Source of the DNA: Maritimibacter sp.
GTDB lineage: Bacteria > Pseudomonadota > Alphaproteobacteria > Rhodobacterales > Rhodobacteraceae
NCBI GenBank assembly: GCA_020441225.1
Contig: JAGRMP010000264.1
Location: 6,676 to 17,645, forward strand
DNA length: 10,970 nucleotides
Direction of reading: 5' to 3'
The translations under genes and the position numbers were made by a program. Each line of letters opens with the position of its first letter. The stretch's first letter is position 1. Positions 1-7,900 of the stretch are shown one piece after another. Under the pieces are notes generated by a model. It did no database searches, was not told where the DNA came from, and saw only the letters and a program-made list of their open reading frames with translations.

Positions 1-758
1 GCGGCGGGCAGCGCTCGGGCTCCTTCGCCTCGATCCTGAAGGAAATCGGCTGGCGGACCGACACGATCAAGGGCGGCTACAAGGCTTACCGGCGGCTGGT
101 GGTCCACGCGCTCTACGACGCCACCGTCGGCCCCCGGGTCGTGCTCGTGGGCGGCGGCACCGGTACCGCCAAGACCCGGCTGCTCGGCCATGTCGCGACG
201 GCGGGCGGACAGGTGATCGACCTCGAAGCCATGGCCGAACACCGGGGCTCGCTGTTCGGCCCGATGGGCGAAGCGCAGCCGTCGCAGAAGATGTTCGAAA
301 GCCGTCTCGCCCTGGCGCTCGCCGGGCTCGACCCGGCGCGTCCGGTCTTCGTCGAGGCGGAAAGCTCCAAGATCGGCGATATCATCGTGCCGCCGAGCCT
401 GTGGAAGGCGATGATCGCCGCGCCGCGCTACGAGGTGAAAGCGCCGCTCGCCGCCCGGGCCACGCACCTGGTGCGCTCCTACCCGGACATGGTGGCGGAC
501 GCGGACAGGCTCGAAGCGGTGCTCGCGAAACTCGTGCGGTATCATGGCCACGACAGGGTCGACGCCTGGCGCACGGTGGCGGCGGCGGGCGATTACACGC
601 GGATGGCGGCCGAGCTGGTCACCACGCATTACGATCCGAAATACACCCGTATCTCGCGCGAGGGCGCGCCGGCACCGATGGCGCTGGACCTGCCCGATCT
701 GGAGGATGCGACGCTCGCCGAGGTGGCGGCGCGAATGGTGGCGGAGCACGACGGCTGA
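1..758 (+). CDS. mnmH: tRNA 2-selenouridine synthase (MnmH/SelU), C-terminal part, 5' end outside window
   Basis: The enzyme replaces the sulfur of 2-thiouridine at wobble position 34 of tRNAs with selenium, through a geranylated intermediate, using selenophosphate. The visible 251 residues (frame from base 3) begin GGQRSGS, which matches the end of the family's rhodanese active-site loop (C-x-x-GG-x-RS). The catalytic cysteine should therefore lie just before the window. The family signature GGYKAYRR follows near base 73. A P-loop, GGGTGTAKT, lies at about 150-176, then the C-terminal ATPase-like domain. The usual family length is about 350 residues, so roughly 100 are missing upstream. The P-loop has Ala where the consensus Gly precedes the Lys. 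The gene is convergent with the selD fusion, whose product supplies its selenium donor. Family assignment is firm from the motifs and the selD neighbour; the start is not visible. Confidence 0.93.
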   Translation, partial: GGQRSGSFASILKEIGWRTDTIKGGYKAYRRLVVHALYDATVGPRVVLVGGGTGTAKTRLLGHVATAGGQVIDLEAMAEHRGSLFGPMGEAQPSQKMFESRLALALAGLDPARPVFVEAESSKIGDIIVPPSLWKAMIAAPRYEVKAPLAARATHLVRSYPDMVADADRLEAVLAKLVRYHGHDRVDAWRTVAAAGDYTRMAAELVTTHYDPKYTRISREGAPAPMALDLPDLEDATLAEVAARMVAEHDG

Positions 759-767
759 GCCGGGGGA

Positions 768-811
768 ACGGCCGCGCGCGCGGCCGTAAGACGCGATCGC
801 GCGATCGCGTC
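768..811. terminator. two tandem perfect palindromes between convergent mnmH and selD; possible bidirectional terminator
   Basis: The 91-base gap between the two convergent stops holds a perfect 20-base palindrome at 768-787 (arm ACGGCCGCGC). Two bases later comes a perfect 22-base palindrome at 790-811 (arm GACGCGATCGC), which contains GCGATCGC twice in tandem. Either could fold as a GC-only stem in both transcripts. Neither is followed by a clear T-run on either strand, so they are not textbook intrinsic terminators. The position suits transcription termination or blocking of read-through between facing genes. A protein-binding role is also possible. Confidence 0.4.
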
Positions 812-849
812 CACCGCCCGGCCGGACCGTCGCGCAAAGGAGTCTTGTG

Positions 850-3039
850 TCACCAGCAGCGAAGCGCGGGGTCGCCTTCGAGGATGCGCCCGATCACCGC
901 GGCCTCGTGCCCGGCGTCCCGAAGCCGTGCCACCAGCCCCTCGGCCGCTTCCGCCTCCACCGCCGCGAGCAGCCCGCCCGCCGTCTGCGGATCGTGCATG
1001 AGCGCTCCCCGCGCGCCCTCGGCGCCCGCGACCGGCGCGGCGGCGCGGTTCGCGGTCCAGATCGAGGACCGGTGCCCGGCCTCGGCCAGCGCCAGCGCGC
1101 CCGGGTAGAGCGGCACCGCGTCGAGCGCGAGCTCGGCGGCCACGCCGGAGGCCTTGCAGATCGCCAGAAGGTGCCCGGCGAGGCCGAAGCCGGTCACATC
1201 GGTCATCGCATGTGCGCCCGCGAGCAGCGCCGCCGCGTCGCCCTGGGGCCGGGCCATCGCCGCGAACAGCGCCGCGATGTCGCGCCCGTCCGCCTGGCCC
1301 AGCATCTCGGCCGCCAGCAGCGTGCCCGACCCGATCGGACGGGTCAGCACCAGCGCGTCGCCCGGGCGCGCGCCCGCGTTGGTGATCGGATCGCCCTCGA
1401 CCAGACCGGTGACGGTGAAGCCCAGGGTCATCTCGGCCCCCATCGTCGAATGCCCGCCGACGATCTCGGCGCCTGCGGCGGTGAAGACCTCTGCCGCCGC
1501 CGCCATGACCTCTTCCATACTGCGCGCCTGCATGGGCGCGGCCATGCGCGGCAGGATCACGCTCGCGAGCGCCGCCTGCGGCTGCGCGCCCATCGCCCAG
1601 ATGTCGCCGAGCGCATGGACCGCGGTGATGCGCGCGAGCAGCCCCGGGTCGGCGGTGAAGGCGCGCAGATGGTCGGTGGTCAACACCAGGCGCCGCCCGC
1701 CCAGCTCCAGTACGGCGGCGTCGTCGCCGGGGCCCGAGAGCACGTCCGCGCGGCCTGAGCCCGGCAGCGCGGCGAGCGCGGCTGCGAGCGTGCCCGGGCC
1801 GACCTTGGAGCCGCAGCCGGCACAGAGCGGCTTGTGGTCCCCGGCCAGCTCGGCGTCCACGCCGTCGGCCACAAGCCGGGGCAGGGGGGCGGGTTTCATC
1901 GCCGGCAACGCCTGGAACATCCGCATGAACTTCGTGTCGATCCGGTTCTTCCACCGCCACAGGAGGGGCCCCGAGACCGTGCGCCCCCATTTCTCGGCCA
2001 GCGCCGATTTCTCGCCGAGCGAGACGAGCTTGAGGTAATCCTTCTGCGGCCGGTAGGCTCGGGTCTTGCCGCCGGTCAGCACCGCGCGCAGGTTGTCGAG
2101 CAGCACCGGGCCGGAGCGCACCGCGTAGACCCCGGCCTTGGGCCGCGGCGCGTGGGTCATGTGGGCGCAATCGCCGACGGCGAAGAGATCCCAGTGGCCG
2201 TCCACCCGGAGGTGGCTGTCAACCCGCACGAAACCGTCTTCGGTCACCGGCAGCGGGCTGTCGGCGACCCAGCGATGGGCAATCGCGCCTGCGGTGCCCA
2301 CGGTGAAGCGCGACGGCACAAGGGCGCCGCCGGCGAGCGTCACACCCTCTGCGGTCACGCCGGTGACCTCGGCGCCGGTGTGGACATCGACGCCGTAGCC
2401 GCCGAGCGCCGCGCGCAGCCGGGCGGTGGTCTCGGGATTGCGCCCGGCAATCTCGTCTCCCGCCTCGATCAGCGCCACCTTCGCCGCCGTCCCGACATCG
2501 CGGCGCAGCGCATGCGCCATGGCGAGCGCCAGTTCCACGCCCGCGACGCCCGCGCCGATCACCGCCACCTGCGCCGGGATAGTGCCCTCGGCCGCGCGGG
2601 CGAGGAAGTCGCGCCAGCGGCGCGTATAGGTGTCGAGCGGCTTGGCCCCGAGGGCATATTCGGAAAAGCCGGGCACTTCCGGCAACTCGGTATGGATGCC
2701 GACATCGAGCGAGGCGACGTCATAGCCGATCTCGCCGCGCCCCGTGACGGTCACGGTCTTTGCCACCGGATCGACCCGCGTGGCTTCGCCGAGGATCAGC
2801 CGGGCGCCGGCAAACCGCGCGAGCTTCACGAGGTCGATGTCGAGCGCCTCGCGGCTGTAATGCCCCGCGATATGCCCCGGCAGCATCCCCGAATAGGGAG
2901 CGGTCGGCCCGGGGTTGATGAGCGTCACCCGCGTGCCGGGCACCGGCTTCATCGCCCACATCCTCAGCACCAGCGCATGGGCGTGGCCGCCGCCGATCAG
3001 CACGAGGTCGCGGGTCAGGGGCAGGGGCATGTCCATCAT
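850..3039 (-). CDS. selD: selenophosphate synthetase (SelD) fused to an N-terminal FAD/NAD(P)H dehydrogenase domain
   Basis: SelD makes selenophosphate from selenide and ATP. The 729-residue protein has two parts. Residues about 9-385 are a pyridine nucleotide-disulfide oxidoreductase / NDH-2-like domain: first Rossmann motif LIGGGHAHA at 14-22, second VAVIGAGVAGVEL at 158-170, and the FAD-site motif LFAVGDCA at 285-292. Residues about 400-729 are a complete SelD: CAGCGSK at 406-412 places Cys409 and Lys412 at the positions of E. coli Cys17 and Lys20, so the catalytic residue is Cys rather than Sec. GPGDDAA lies at 436-442, GGHS at 528-531 and TDVTGFGL at 613-620. The chosen ATG at 3039 has AAAGGA eight bases upstream; ATGs at 3036 and 3030 are alternatives. 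The frame stays open to 3186, but that stretch overlaps the promoter region and reads as Arg-rich noise. The fusion type is known; the redox partner's role is unproven and may be supply or reduction of selenium. Confidence 0.95.
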   Translation of the reverse strand: MMDMPLPLTRDLVLIGGGHAHALVLRMWAMKPVPGTRVTLINPGPTAPYSGMLPGHIAGHYSREALDIDLVKLARFAGARLILGEATRVDPVAKTVTVTGRGEIGYDVASLDVGIHTELPEVPGFSEYALGAKPLDTYTRRWRDFLARAAEGTIPAQVAVIGAGVAGVELALAMAHALRRDVGTAAKVALIEAGDEIAGRNPETTARLRAALGGYGVDVHTGAEVTGVTAEGVTLAGGALVPSRFTVGTAGAIAHRWVADSPLPVTEDGFVRVDSHLRVDGHWDLFAVGDCAHMTHAPRPKAGVYAVRSGPVLLDNLRAVLTGGKTRAYRPQKDYLKLVSLGEKSALAEKWGRTVSGPLLWRWKNRIDTKFMRMFQALPAMKPAPLPRLVADGVDAELAGDHKPLCAGCGSKVGPGTLAAALAALPGSGRADVLSGPGDDAAVLELGGRRLVLTTDHLRAFTADPGLLARITAVHALGDIWAMGAQPQAALASVILPRMAAPMQARSMEEVMAAAAEVFTAAGAEIVGGHSTMGAEMTLGFTVTGLVEGDPITNAGARPGDALVLTRPIGSGTLLAAEMLGQADGRDIAALFAAMARPQGDAAALLAGAHAMTDVTGFGLAGHLLAICKASGVAAELALDAVPLYPGALALAEAGHRSSIWTANRAAAPVAGAEGARGALMHDPQTAGGLLAAVEAEAAEGLVARLRDAGHEAAVIGRILEGDPALRCW

Positions 3040-3047
3040 GGGGCGGG

Positions 3048-3053
3048 TCCTTT
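3048..3053 (-). promoter_or_regulatory. ribosome binding site deciding the selD start
   Basis: On the - strand AAAGGA lies eight bases before the ATG at 3039, close to ideal spacing. No comparable site precedes the upstream in-frame ATG at 3186. This supports starting the protein at MMDMPLP, directly before the first Rossmann strand, and not at the longest open frame. Confidence 0.65.
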
Positions 3054-3105
3054 CACGCTCGCGGCTGGATACGCCGCGGGCGCGCGCGCCACAAGCGGGA
3101 CGGGA

Positions 3106-3118
3106 TGACGCAACGTCA
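3106..3118. repeat. short inverted repeat TGACG-CAA-CGTCA in the selD/regulator intergenic region
   Basis: Five-base arms around a three-base centre, lying between the selD start and the larger operator-like repeat at 3131-3150. It sits about 67 bases upstream of the selD start codon, so it could be a transcription-factor site for selD. An arm this short can arise by chance in GC-rich DNA. Confidence 0.25.
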
Positions 3119-3130
3119 GGACGTTCAAAT

Positions 3131-3150
3131 CGTTCAATCCGTATTGAACG
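3131..3150. promoter_or_regulatory. operator-like perfect inverted repeat upstream of the efflux operon
   Basis: CGTTCAAT and its exact reverse complement ATTGAACG flank the four bases CCGT. Further half-site-like elements adjoin it: GTTCAA at 3123-3128 and the odd palindrome CGAAC-T-GTTCG at 3149-3159. The repeat covers a putative -35 hexamer and starts 48 bases before the regulator ATG. MarR-superfamily regulators typically bind such symmetric sites and repress their own operon, so the likely binder is the adjacent GbsR/MarR-type protein. The symmetry is seen directly; the binder is inferred. Confidence 0.6.
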
Positions 3151-3170
3151 AACTGTTCGGCTGCGATAAG
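3144..3170 (+). promoter_or_regulatory. putative sigma70-type promoter of the regulator-adaptor-pump operon
   Basis: TTGAAC at 3144-3149 (4 of 6 to the -35 consensus) is followed after 15 bases by GATAAG at 3165-3170 (4 of 6 to -10), which is preceded by TGC as in an extended -10. The -35 lies inside the inverted repeat, so a bound repressor would block RNA polymerase. The 15-base spacer is short, which lowers confidence. A start site about seven bases past the -10 would fall close to the ATG at 3179. Confidence 0.35.
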
Positions 3171-3178
3171 CGGGCGCC

Positions 3179-3655
3179 ATGACCACACCGATGGACGACT
3201 TTATCGAACAGATGGGCCTGATTGCCCAGAACGACGGCCACCCGCGGATCGCCGGCCAGATTCTCGGCTACCTGCTGGTCGAGGGTGCGCCGCGCACGCT
3301 CAGCCAGATGGCCGAGGCGCTGAAGATCTCCAAGGCCTCGGCCAGCACCAATGCCAGGCTTCTCGAAATGCGGGGGTCGGTCCGGCGTGTCTCGCCTGTC
3401 GGCCAACGCGGCGATGCCTATCAGGTACTTGAGCGGCCCAGCGTCGCGGCCCTCGAGGCGCTCGCCACCCGTTTCCGCAGCAACGCCGATACCGTCGGCG
3501 CGCTCGCCACCGGGTTCCCCGACACCCACGCGGCCGCGCGCGAACGGGTGAAGAATTTCTCGGAAGTCTACCGGGAGACGGCAGATTTTTTCGACGAATG
3601 GATCGCGCGATTGAACCGGTCCGGCGTCGACCCCGCACCTGGCGGGAAGGAGTAA
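3179..3655 (+). CDS. GbsR/MarR-family transcriptional regulator
   Basis: A 158-residue DNA-binding protein, the usual size for this family. The N-terminal segment FIEQMGLIAQNDGHPRIAGQILGYLLVEG (residues 8-36) is the GbsR-type opening helix with the PRIAG motif. The winged helix-turn-helix follows: TLSQMAEALKISKASAS at 40-56 and recognition helix through NARLLEMRG at 58-66. The wing is about 67-84 and a C-terminal dimerising helical segment runs about 87-145. It is the first gene of a tight cluster, three bases before the adaptor. The inverted repeat just upstream suggests autoregulation and control of the pump. No strong Shine-Dalgarno sequence precedes the ATG at 3179; an in-frame ATG at 3191 is an alternative start. 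The inducing ligand cannot be predicted. Family assignment is solid and the regulatory target is inferred from context. Confidence 0.85.
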   Translation: MTTPMDDFIEQMGLIAQNDGHPRIAGQILGYLLVEGAPRTLSQMAEALKISKASASTNARLLEMRGSVRRVSPVGQRGDAYQVLERPSVAALEALATRFRSNADTVGALATGFPDTHAAARERVKNFSEVYRETADFFDEWIARLNRSGVDPAPGGKE

Positions 3656-3658
3656 ACC

Positions 3659-4906
3659 ATGACGAGTACAGACACCAAACCCGACTGGGCGATGAACCGG
3701 CGCGAACGCGACGCAGCTGCGCGTGCGGCCGAGGGCCTGCCGCCGAAGAAACGCCGCCGCTGGATCGTCTGGCTGGCGATCCTTGCCGCCCTGGCGGCGG
3801 GCGCGGCCTGGTTCGCGGCTTCGGGCCGGCTTGCCGGGATGCAGGCCGATCGCGCGGCTGCGGCGGCCGAGGCTACGGCGGAAGCCGAGGCCCGGGCCGC
3901 GCGCGCCGCGATCATCCAGCTCGCGCCCTACGAAGTGCGCCGGATCGAGCCCGCGACCCTGACGGAGACGCTCAAGATCACCGGTTCGCTCGCGCCCGTG
4001 CGCCAGCTCCGGCTCACCTCCGAGGTCTCGGCCCAGGTCACCAACGTGACCGCGCGGCCCGGCGACGAAGTGTTCCGCGGCCAGACGCTGGTGGCCTTCG
4101 ACAGCGACACGCTGCAGAACCAGCTCGACCAGGCCCAGGCCACCGCCCAGGCCACCCGGGTGCAGCTCGACCAGGCGCAGAGCGATTACGACCGCACCGA
4201 AAGCCTCGTCAACCGCGGCCTCCAGGCGGTCAACACGCTCGAAAAGGCCCGCTCGGCGCTCGACCAGCTCACCGCGACCCTCGCGGCACAGGACACCCAG
4301 GTGGTGAGCGCCCAGCGCGCGCTCGACCGGGCCACGGTGACGGCGCCGTTCGACGGTGTGGTCTCAGACCGCAATGTCGAGCCGGGGCAGGTCGTTGCCG
4401 CCGGGTCGCCGCTGATGGCGCTGGTCGACATGTCGTCGCTCGAGGTCGAGGCCACCGCGCCCGTCTCGTTCGCGCCGGAGCTCGCCAAGGGCCAGGCGGT
4501 CGATCTCACCGTCGAGGGCTTCGGCGACCGGGTGTTCGAGGGCAACGTCGCCCGCCTGGCGCCGGTCGCGATCGAGGGCAGCCGGATGCTGCCGGTCTTC
4601 GTCTCGCTCGACAACCCGGGCGGCGAGCTGCGCGGCGGCATGTTCGCCGCGGGCCGGATCGTGCTCGAAGCGCGCGAGGGCGGGCTGGCCATACCCGCGG
4701 GCGCGCTGCGCCAGGACGCCGAGGGCCCGCATGTGCTGGTGATCGCCGACGCCATGGCCCAGCGCCGCGCGGTCGAGATCGGCCGCAGCTGGGACGGCGG
4801 TGCGCTCCTCGAGGTCGAAAGCGGCCTCGCGGCCGGGGACCTGGTGGTGATCGAACCGCTGCCCGAGCTGGCCGCCGGCGACAGCATCGCCCTGATCGCG
4901 GAGTAA
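3659..4906 (+). CDS. RND efflux periplasmic adaptor subunit (MFP/HlyD family)
   Basis: The 415-residue adaptor bridges the inner-membrane RND pump and an outer-membrane channel. A cytoplasmic N-tail with the basic cluster KKRRRW (30-35) precedes one membrane anchor (about 36-55). An Ala/Glu/Arg-rich helix follows (about 61-85). The first half of the lipoyl domain is about 115-148 (TSEVSAQVTNVTARPGDEV), an alpha-helical hairpin about 150-222 rich in Gln, Asp and Leu, and the second lipoyl half about 224-258 (ATVTAPFDGVVSDRNVEPGQVV). The beta-barrel and membrane-proximal domains fill about 259-415. There is no lipobox cysteine, so it is anchored by its helix and not by lipid. AAGGAG at 3647-3652 lies six bases before the ATG. 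It follows the regulator by 3 bases and precedes the pump by 5, so translational coupling is likely. Substrate is unknown. Confidence 0.93.
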   Translation: MTSTDTKPDWAMNRRERDAAARAAEGLPPKKRRRWIVWLAILAALAAGAAWFAASGRLAGMQADRAAAAAEATAEAEARAARAAIIQLAPYEVRRIEPATLTETLKITGSLAPVRQLRLTSEVSAQVTNVTARPGDEVFRGQTLVAFDSDTLQNQLDQAQATAQATRVQLDQAQSDYDRTESLVNRGLQAVNTLEKARSALDQLTATLAAQDTQVVSAQRALDRATVTAPFDGVVSDRNVEPGQVVAAGSPLMALVDMSSLEVEATAPVSFAPELAKGQAVDLTVEGFGDRVFEGNVARLAPVAIEGSRMLPVFVSLDNPGGELRGGMFAAGRIVLEAREGGLAIPAGALRQDAEGPHVLVIADAMAQRRAVEIGRSWDGGALLEVESGLAAGDLVVIEPLPELAAGDSIALIAE

Positions 4907-4911
4907 GGCCC

Positions 4912-7900
4912 ATGTTCCTCACCCGCATTTCGGTCGGATACCCGGTCTTCGCCACGATGATGATGCTCGCCATGGTCGTCATCGGCGCCTTTTCCTACAC
5001 CCGCCTGCCGATCGAGCAGCTGCCGGACATCGATTTTCCGGTCGTCGCCGTGGTCCAGTCCTACCCGGGCGCGACGCCCGAGGCGGTCGAGAGCGATATC
5101 ATCGAGCCGATCGAAGACGCGGTCTCGACCCTCGCGGGGATCGACACGATCCAGTCCACCGCGCGCACCGGTTCGGCCATTGTCGTCATCATGTTCGAGC
5201 TGGAGGTCAGCTCCTCGGATGCGGCGCAGGACGTGCGCGACAAGATCGCCCAGATCGAAGCGGCCTTCCCCGACAATGCCGAGGATCCGATGATCCTGCG
5301 GTTCGACCCGGCCGAACTGCCGGTCATGTCGGTGGGGATCAGCTCGGACCGGTACGAGATCGGCGACCTCACCACCCTTACCGAAGACGTCATCGCCAAG
5401 CGGATCGCCAATATCCGCGGTGTCGGGCGCGCCAGCGTCGTGGGCGGCCGGGCCCGCGAGGTGCATGTCGACATCGACCCCGACCGGCTGACCGCGCTGT
5501 CGGTGGGCGTGTCCGAGATCACCGGCGCGCTGGCGGCGGAAAACCGGGATCTGCCCGCAGGCGCGGTGACCGACGCGGCCAGCTCGACCTCGGTGCAGAT
5601 CGAAGGGCGGCTCCCGACCCTGCGTGCCTTTGACGACGTGATCGTCGCCCGGCGGGCGGGGCAACCGATCCGGCTCGGCGACATCGCCGATATCGATCTG
5701 CAGCTCGCCGAGGCGACATCGCTGGCGATGATCGGCGGCAGCCGCGCCCTTGCCATCGACATCGTCAAGACCCAGGGCTCCAACACCGTCGAGGTGGCCG
5801 AACGCATCACCGAAACCATCGCCGCGATGAAAGCGGACGACGAGTTCGACGGGATCGATATCGAGATCCTGCGCGACAACGCCGAACCGGTCATCGACAG
5901 TTTCCACTCGGTCCAGAGCATGATCCTCGAAGGCGCGGCGCTCGCCACCTTCATCGTCTTTTTGTTCCTCAATTCCTGGCGTTCGACGGTCATCACCGGG
6001 CTCACCCTGCCGATCTCGATCATCGGCACGATGACGGCGATCTACTTCCTCGGGTTCACCCTCAACATGATGAGCCTGATGGCGCTCTCGCTGGCGGTCG
6101 GCATCCTGATCGACGACGCCATCGTGGTGCGCGAGAACATCATGCGGCATCTGCACATGGGCAAGAGCCACCGCCAGGCAGCGCTCGACGGGACCAACGA
6201 GATCGGCCTTGCGGTGCTGGCCACGACCCTGTCCATCGTCGCCGTCTTCCTGCCCGTCGCCTTCATGTCGGGGATTCTCGGGCGGTTCTTCCTGCAGTTC
6301 GGCATCACCGTCTCGGTCGCCGTGCTGATCTCGCTTTTCGTCTCCTTCACCCTCGACCCGATGCTGTCCTCGGTCTGGTACGACCCCTCGGTCGACCCCA
6401 AGGTCAAGCGCGGGTTCATCGGCCGGGCGGTGGAGAGGTTCGACGCCTTTTTCGTCGCGCTGGGCGAAACCTACAGCCGCCTGCTGAAACGCGCGCTGAG
6501 GTTCCGCAAAACCACGCTCGCGGTCGCCACCGCGGCCTTTGTCGGCGGGCTTGCGCTGTTTCCGCAGGTCGGCGCGGAGTTTGTCCCGCCGTCGGACACC
6601 GGCGAGTTTCAGGTCGATGTGAAGCTGCCGGTGGGCGCCTCGCTCGACCGGACGGCGGCCAAGATCGCGCAGGTCGATGCGCTGCTGCGGTCCGAGTTCG
6701 ACGAGGTCGCGGGCACCTATGCCACGGTCAACTCGGGCACCACGTCGGGCGACAACAACGCCACCGTTCTGGCGCTGCTCACCCCGCGCGAAGAGCGCGA
6801 CCGCACGCCGTCCGAGCTGACCGGGCCGGTCCGCGAGGCGCTGCAGGCGATCCCCGGCGCGCGCTTCACCGTCGGCGCGGCGAGCGGCATGGGCAATGTC
6901 GCCACGCCGATACAGCTCAGCATCTACGGCCCCGACCTCGACGTGCTCGAACGGCTCGCGGCCGAGCTCTCCGCCAAGCTCGGCGAGATCGACGGTCTGG
7001 TCGATGTGACCACCACGCTCGACGACCCGCAACCGACGCTCGGCATCCGGATCGACCGCGAAGCGGCCTCGGACCTCGGCGTGTCGCTGCAAAGCATCGG
7101 CAACACGCTGCAACCGATGCTGGGCGGCCAGACGGTCTCGGAATGGACCTCGCCCCAGGGCACATCGCGCGACGTGGTGGTGCGCCTGACCGAGAGCGCC
7201 CGCGACGATGCCGGCGCGCTCCTCGCCCTGCCCATCGCCCAGAGCTCCGGCGGGATCATCCGGCTCGACCAGGTCGCCACCATCGTCGCCTCGGAAGGGC
7301 CCGGCGAGATCAACCGCGAAGACCGGGACCGCGCGGTCAATGTCAGCGCCAATCTCGACGGGATCACGCTCGGCGATGCCAACCCGCTGGTCCAGGCGGC
7401 CGTCGACAGCCTCGATCTGCCGCTCGGCTACCGCACCGGCACGGGCGGCGAATCCGAGGACATGGCCGACACGATGGTCGCCGCGGGGGCCGCGCTCGGG
7501 CTCGCGGTGGTGTTCATCTACCTCGTGCTGGCCTCGCAGTTCGGGTCTTTCCTGCAGCCCTTCGCGATCATGTCGTCGCTGCCGCTTGCCATCGTCGGCG
7601 TGATGCTTGGCCTGCTCGCCTTCGGCACGACGGTCAATATCTACTCGATCATCGGTTTCATCATGCTGATGGGGCTCGTCACCAAGAACGCGATCCTGCT
7701 CGTCGACAACGCCAACCAGAACGTGCGGGGGGGCGCCAATCTCTATGACGCTCTTGTCACCGCCGGACGCACCCGGTTCCGGCCGATCGTGATGACCACG
7801 TTGGCGATGATCTTCGGGATGCTGCCGCTGGCGCTCAACCTCCACGGCGGGTCGGGCGAGAACGCCTCGATGGCGCATGCGGTGATCGGCGGGCTGATCT

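Noticed and set aside
406..412. Possible selenocysteine (in-frame TGA) in the SelD active site; the numbers are protein residues of the selD fusion
   Set aside because: The active-site position is an ordinary Cys codon, and no in-frame TGA interrupts the gene.
793..808. GCGATCGC octamers as a sign of cyanobacterial HIP1 repeats
   Set aside because: They occur only as a tandem pair inside one palindrome here, and the gene types and composition point to an alphaproteobacterium.
629..3108. Several long open frames overlapping the selD fusion and mnmH on both strands (for example 629-2170 - and 1834-3108 +)
   Set aside because: Translations are Ala/Arg/Gly-rich without motifs, while the overlapped frames carry conserved catalytic residues.
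3040..3186. N-terminal extension of the selD fusion to an ATG at 3186
   Set aside because: It would cover the divergent promoter and operator region, is Arg-rich, and lacks a ribosome binding site, whereas the ATG at 3039 has AAAGGA at good spacing.
3598..4911. Upstream in-frame extension of the RND pump frame
   Set aside because: It overlaps the whole adaptor gene in another frame and is low-complexity. RND pumps begin with a short N-terminus and TM1, as found at 4912.
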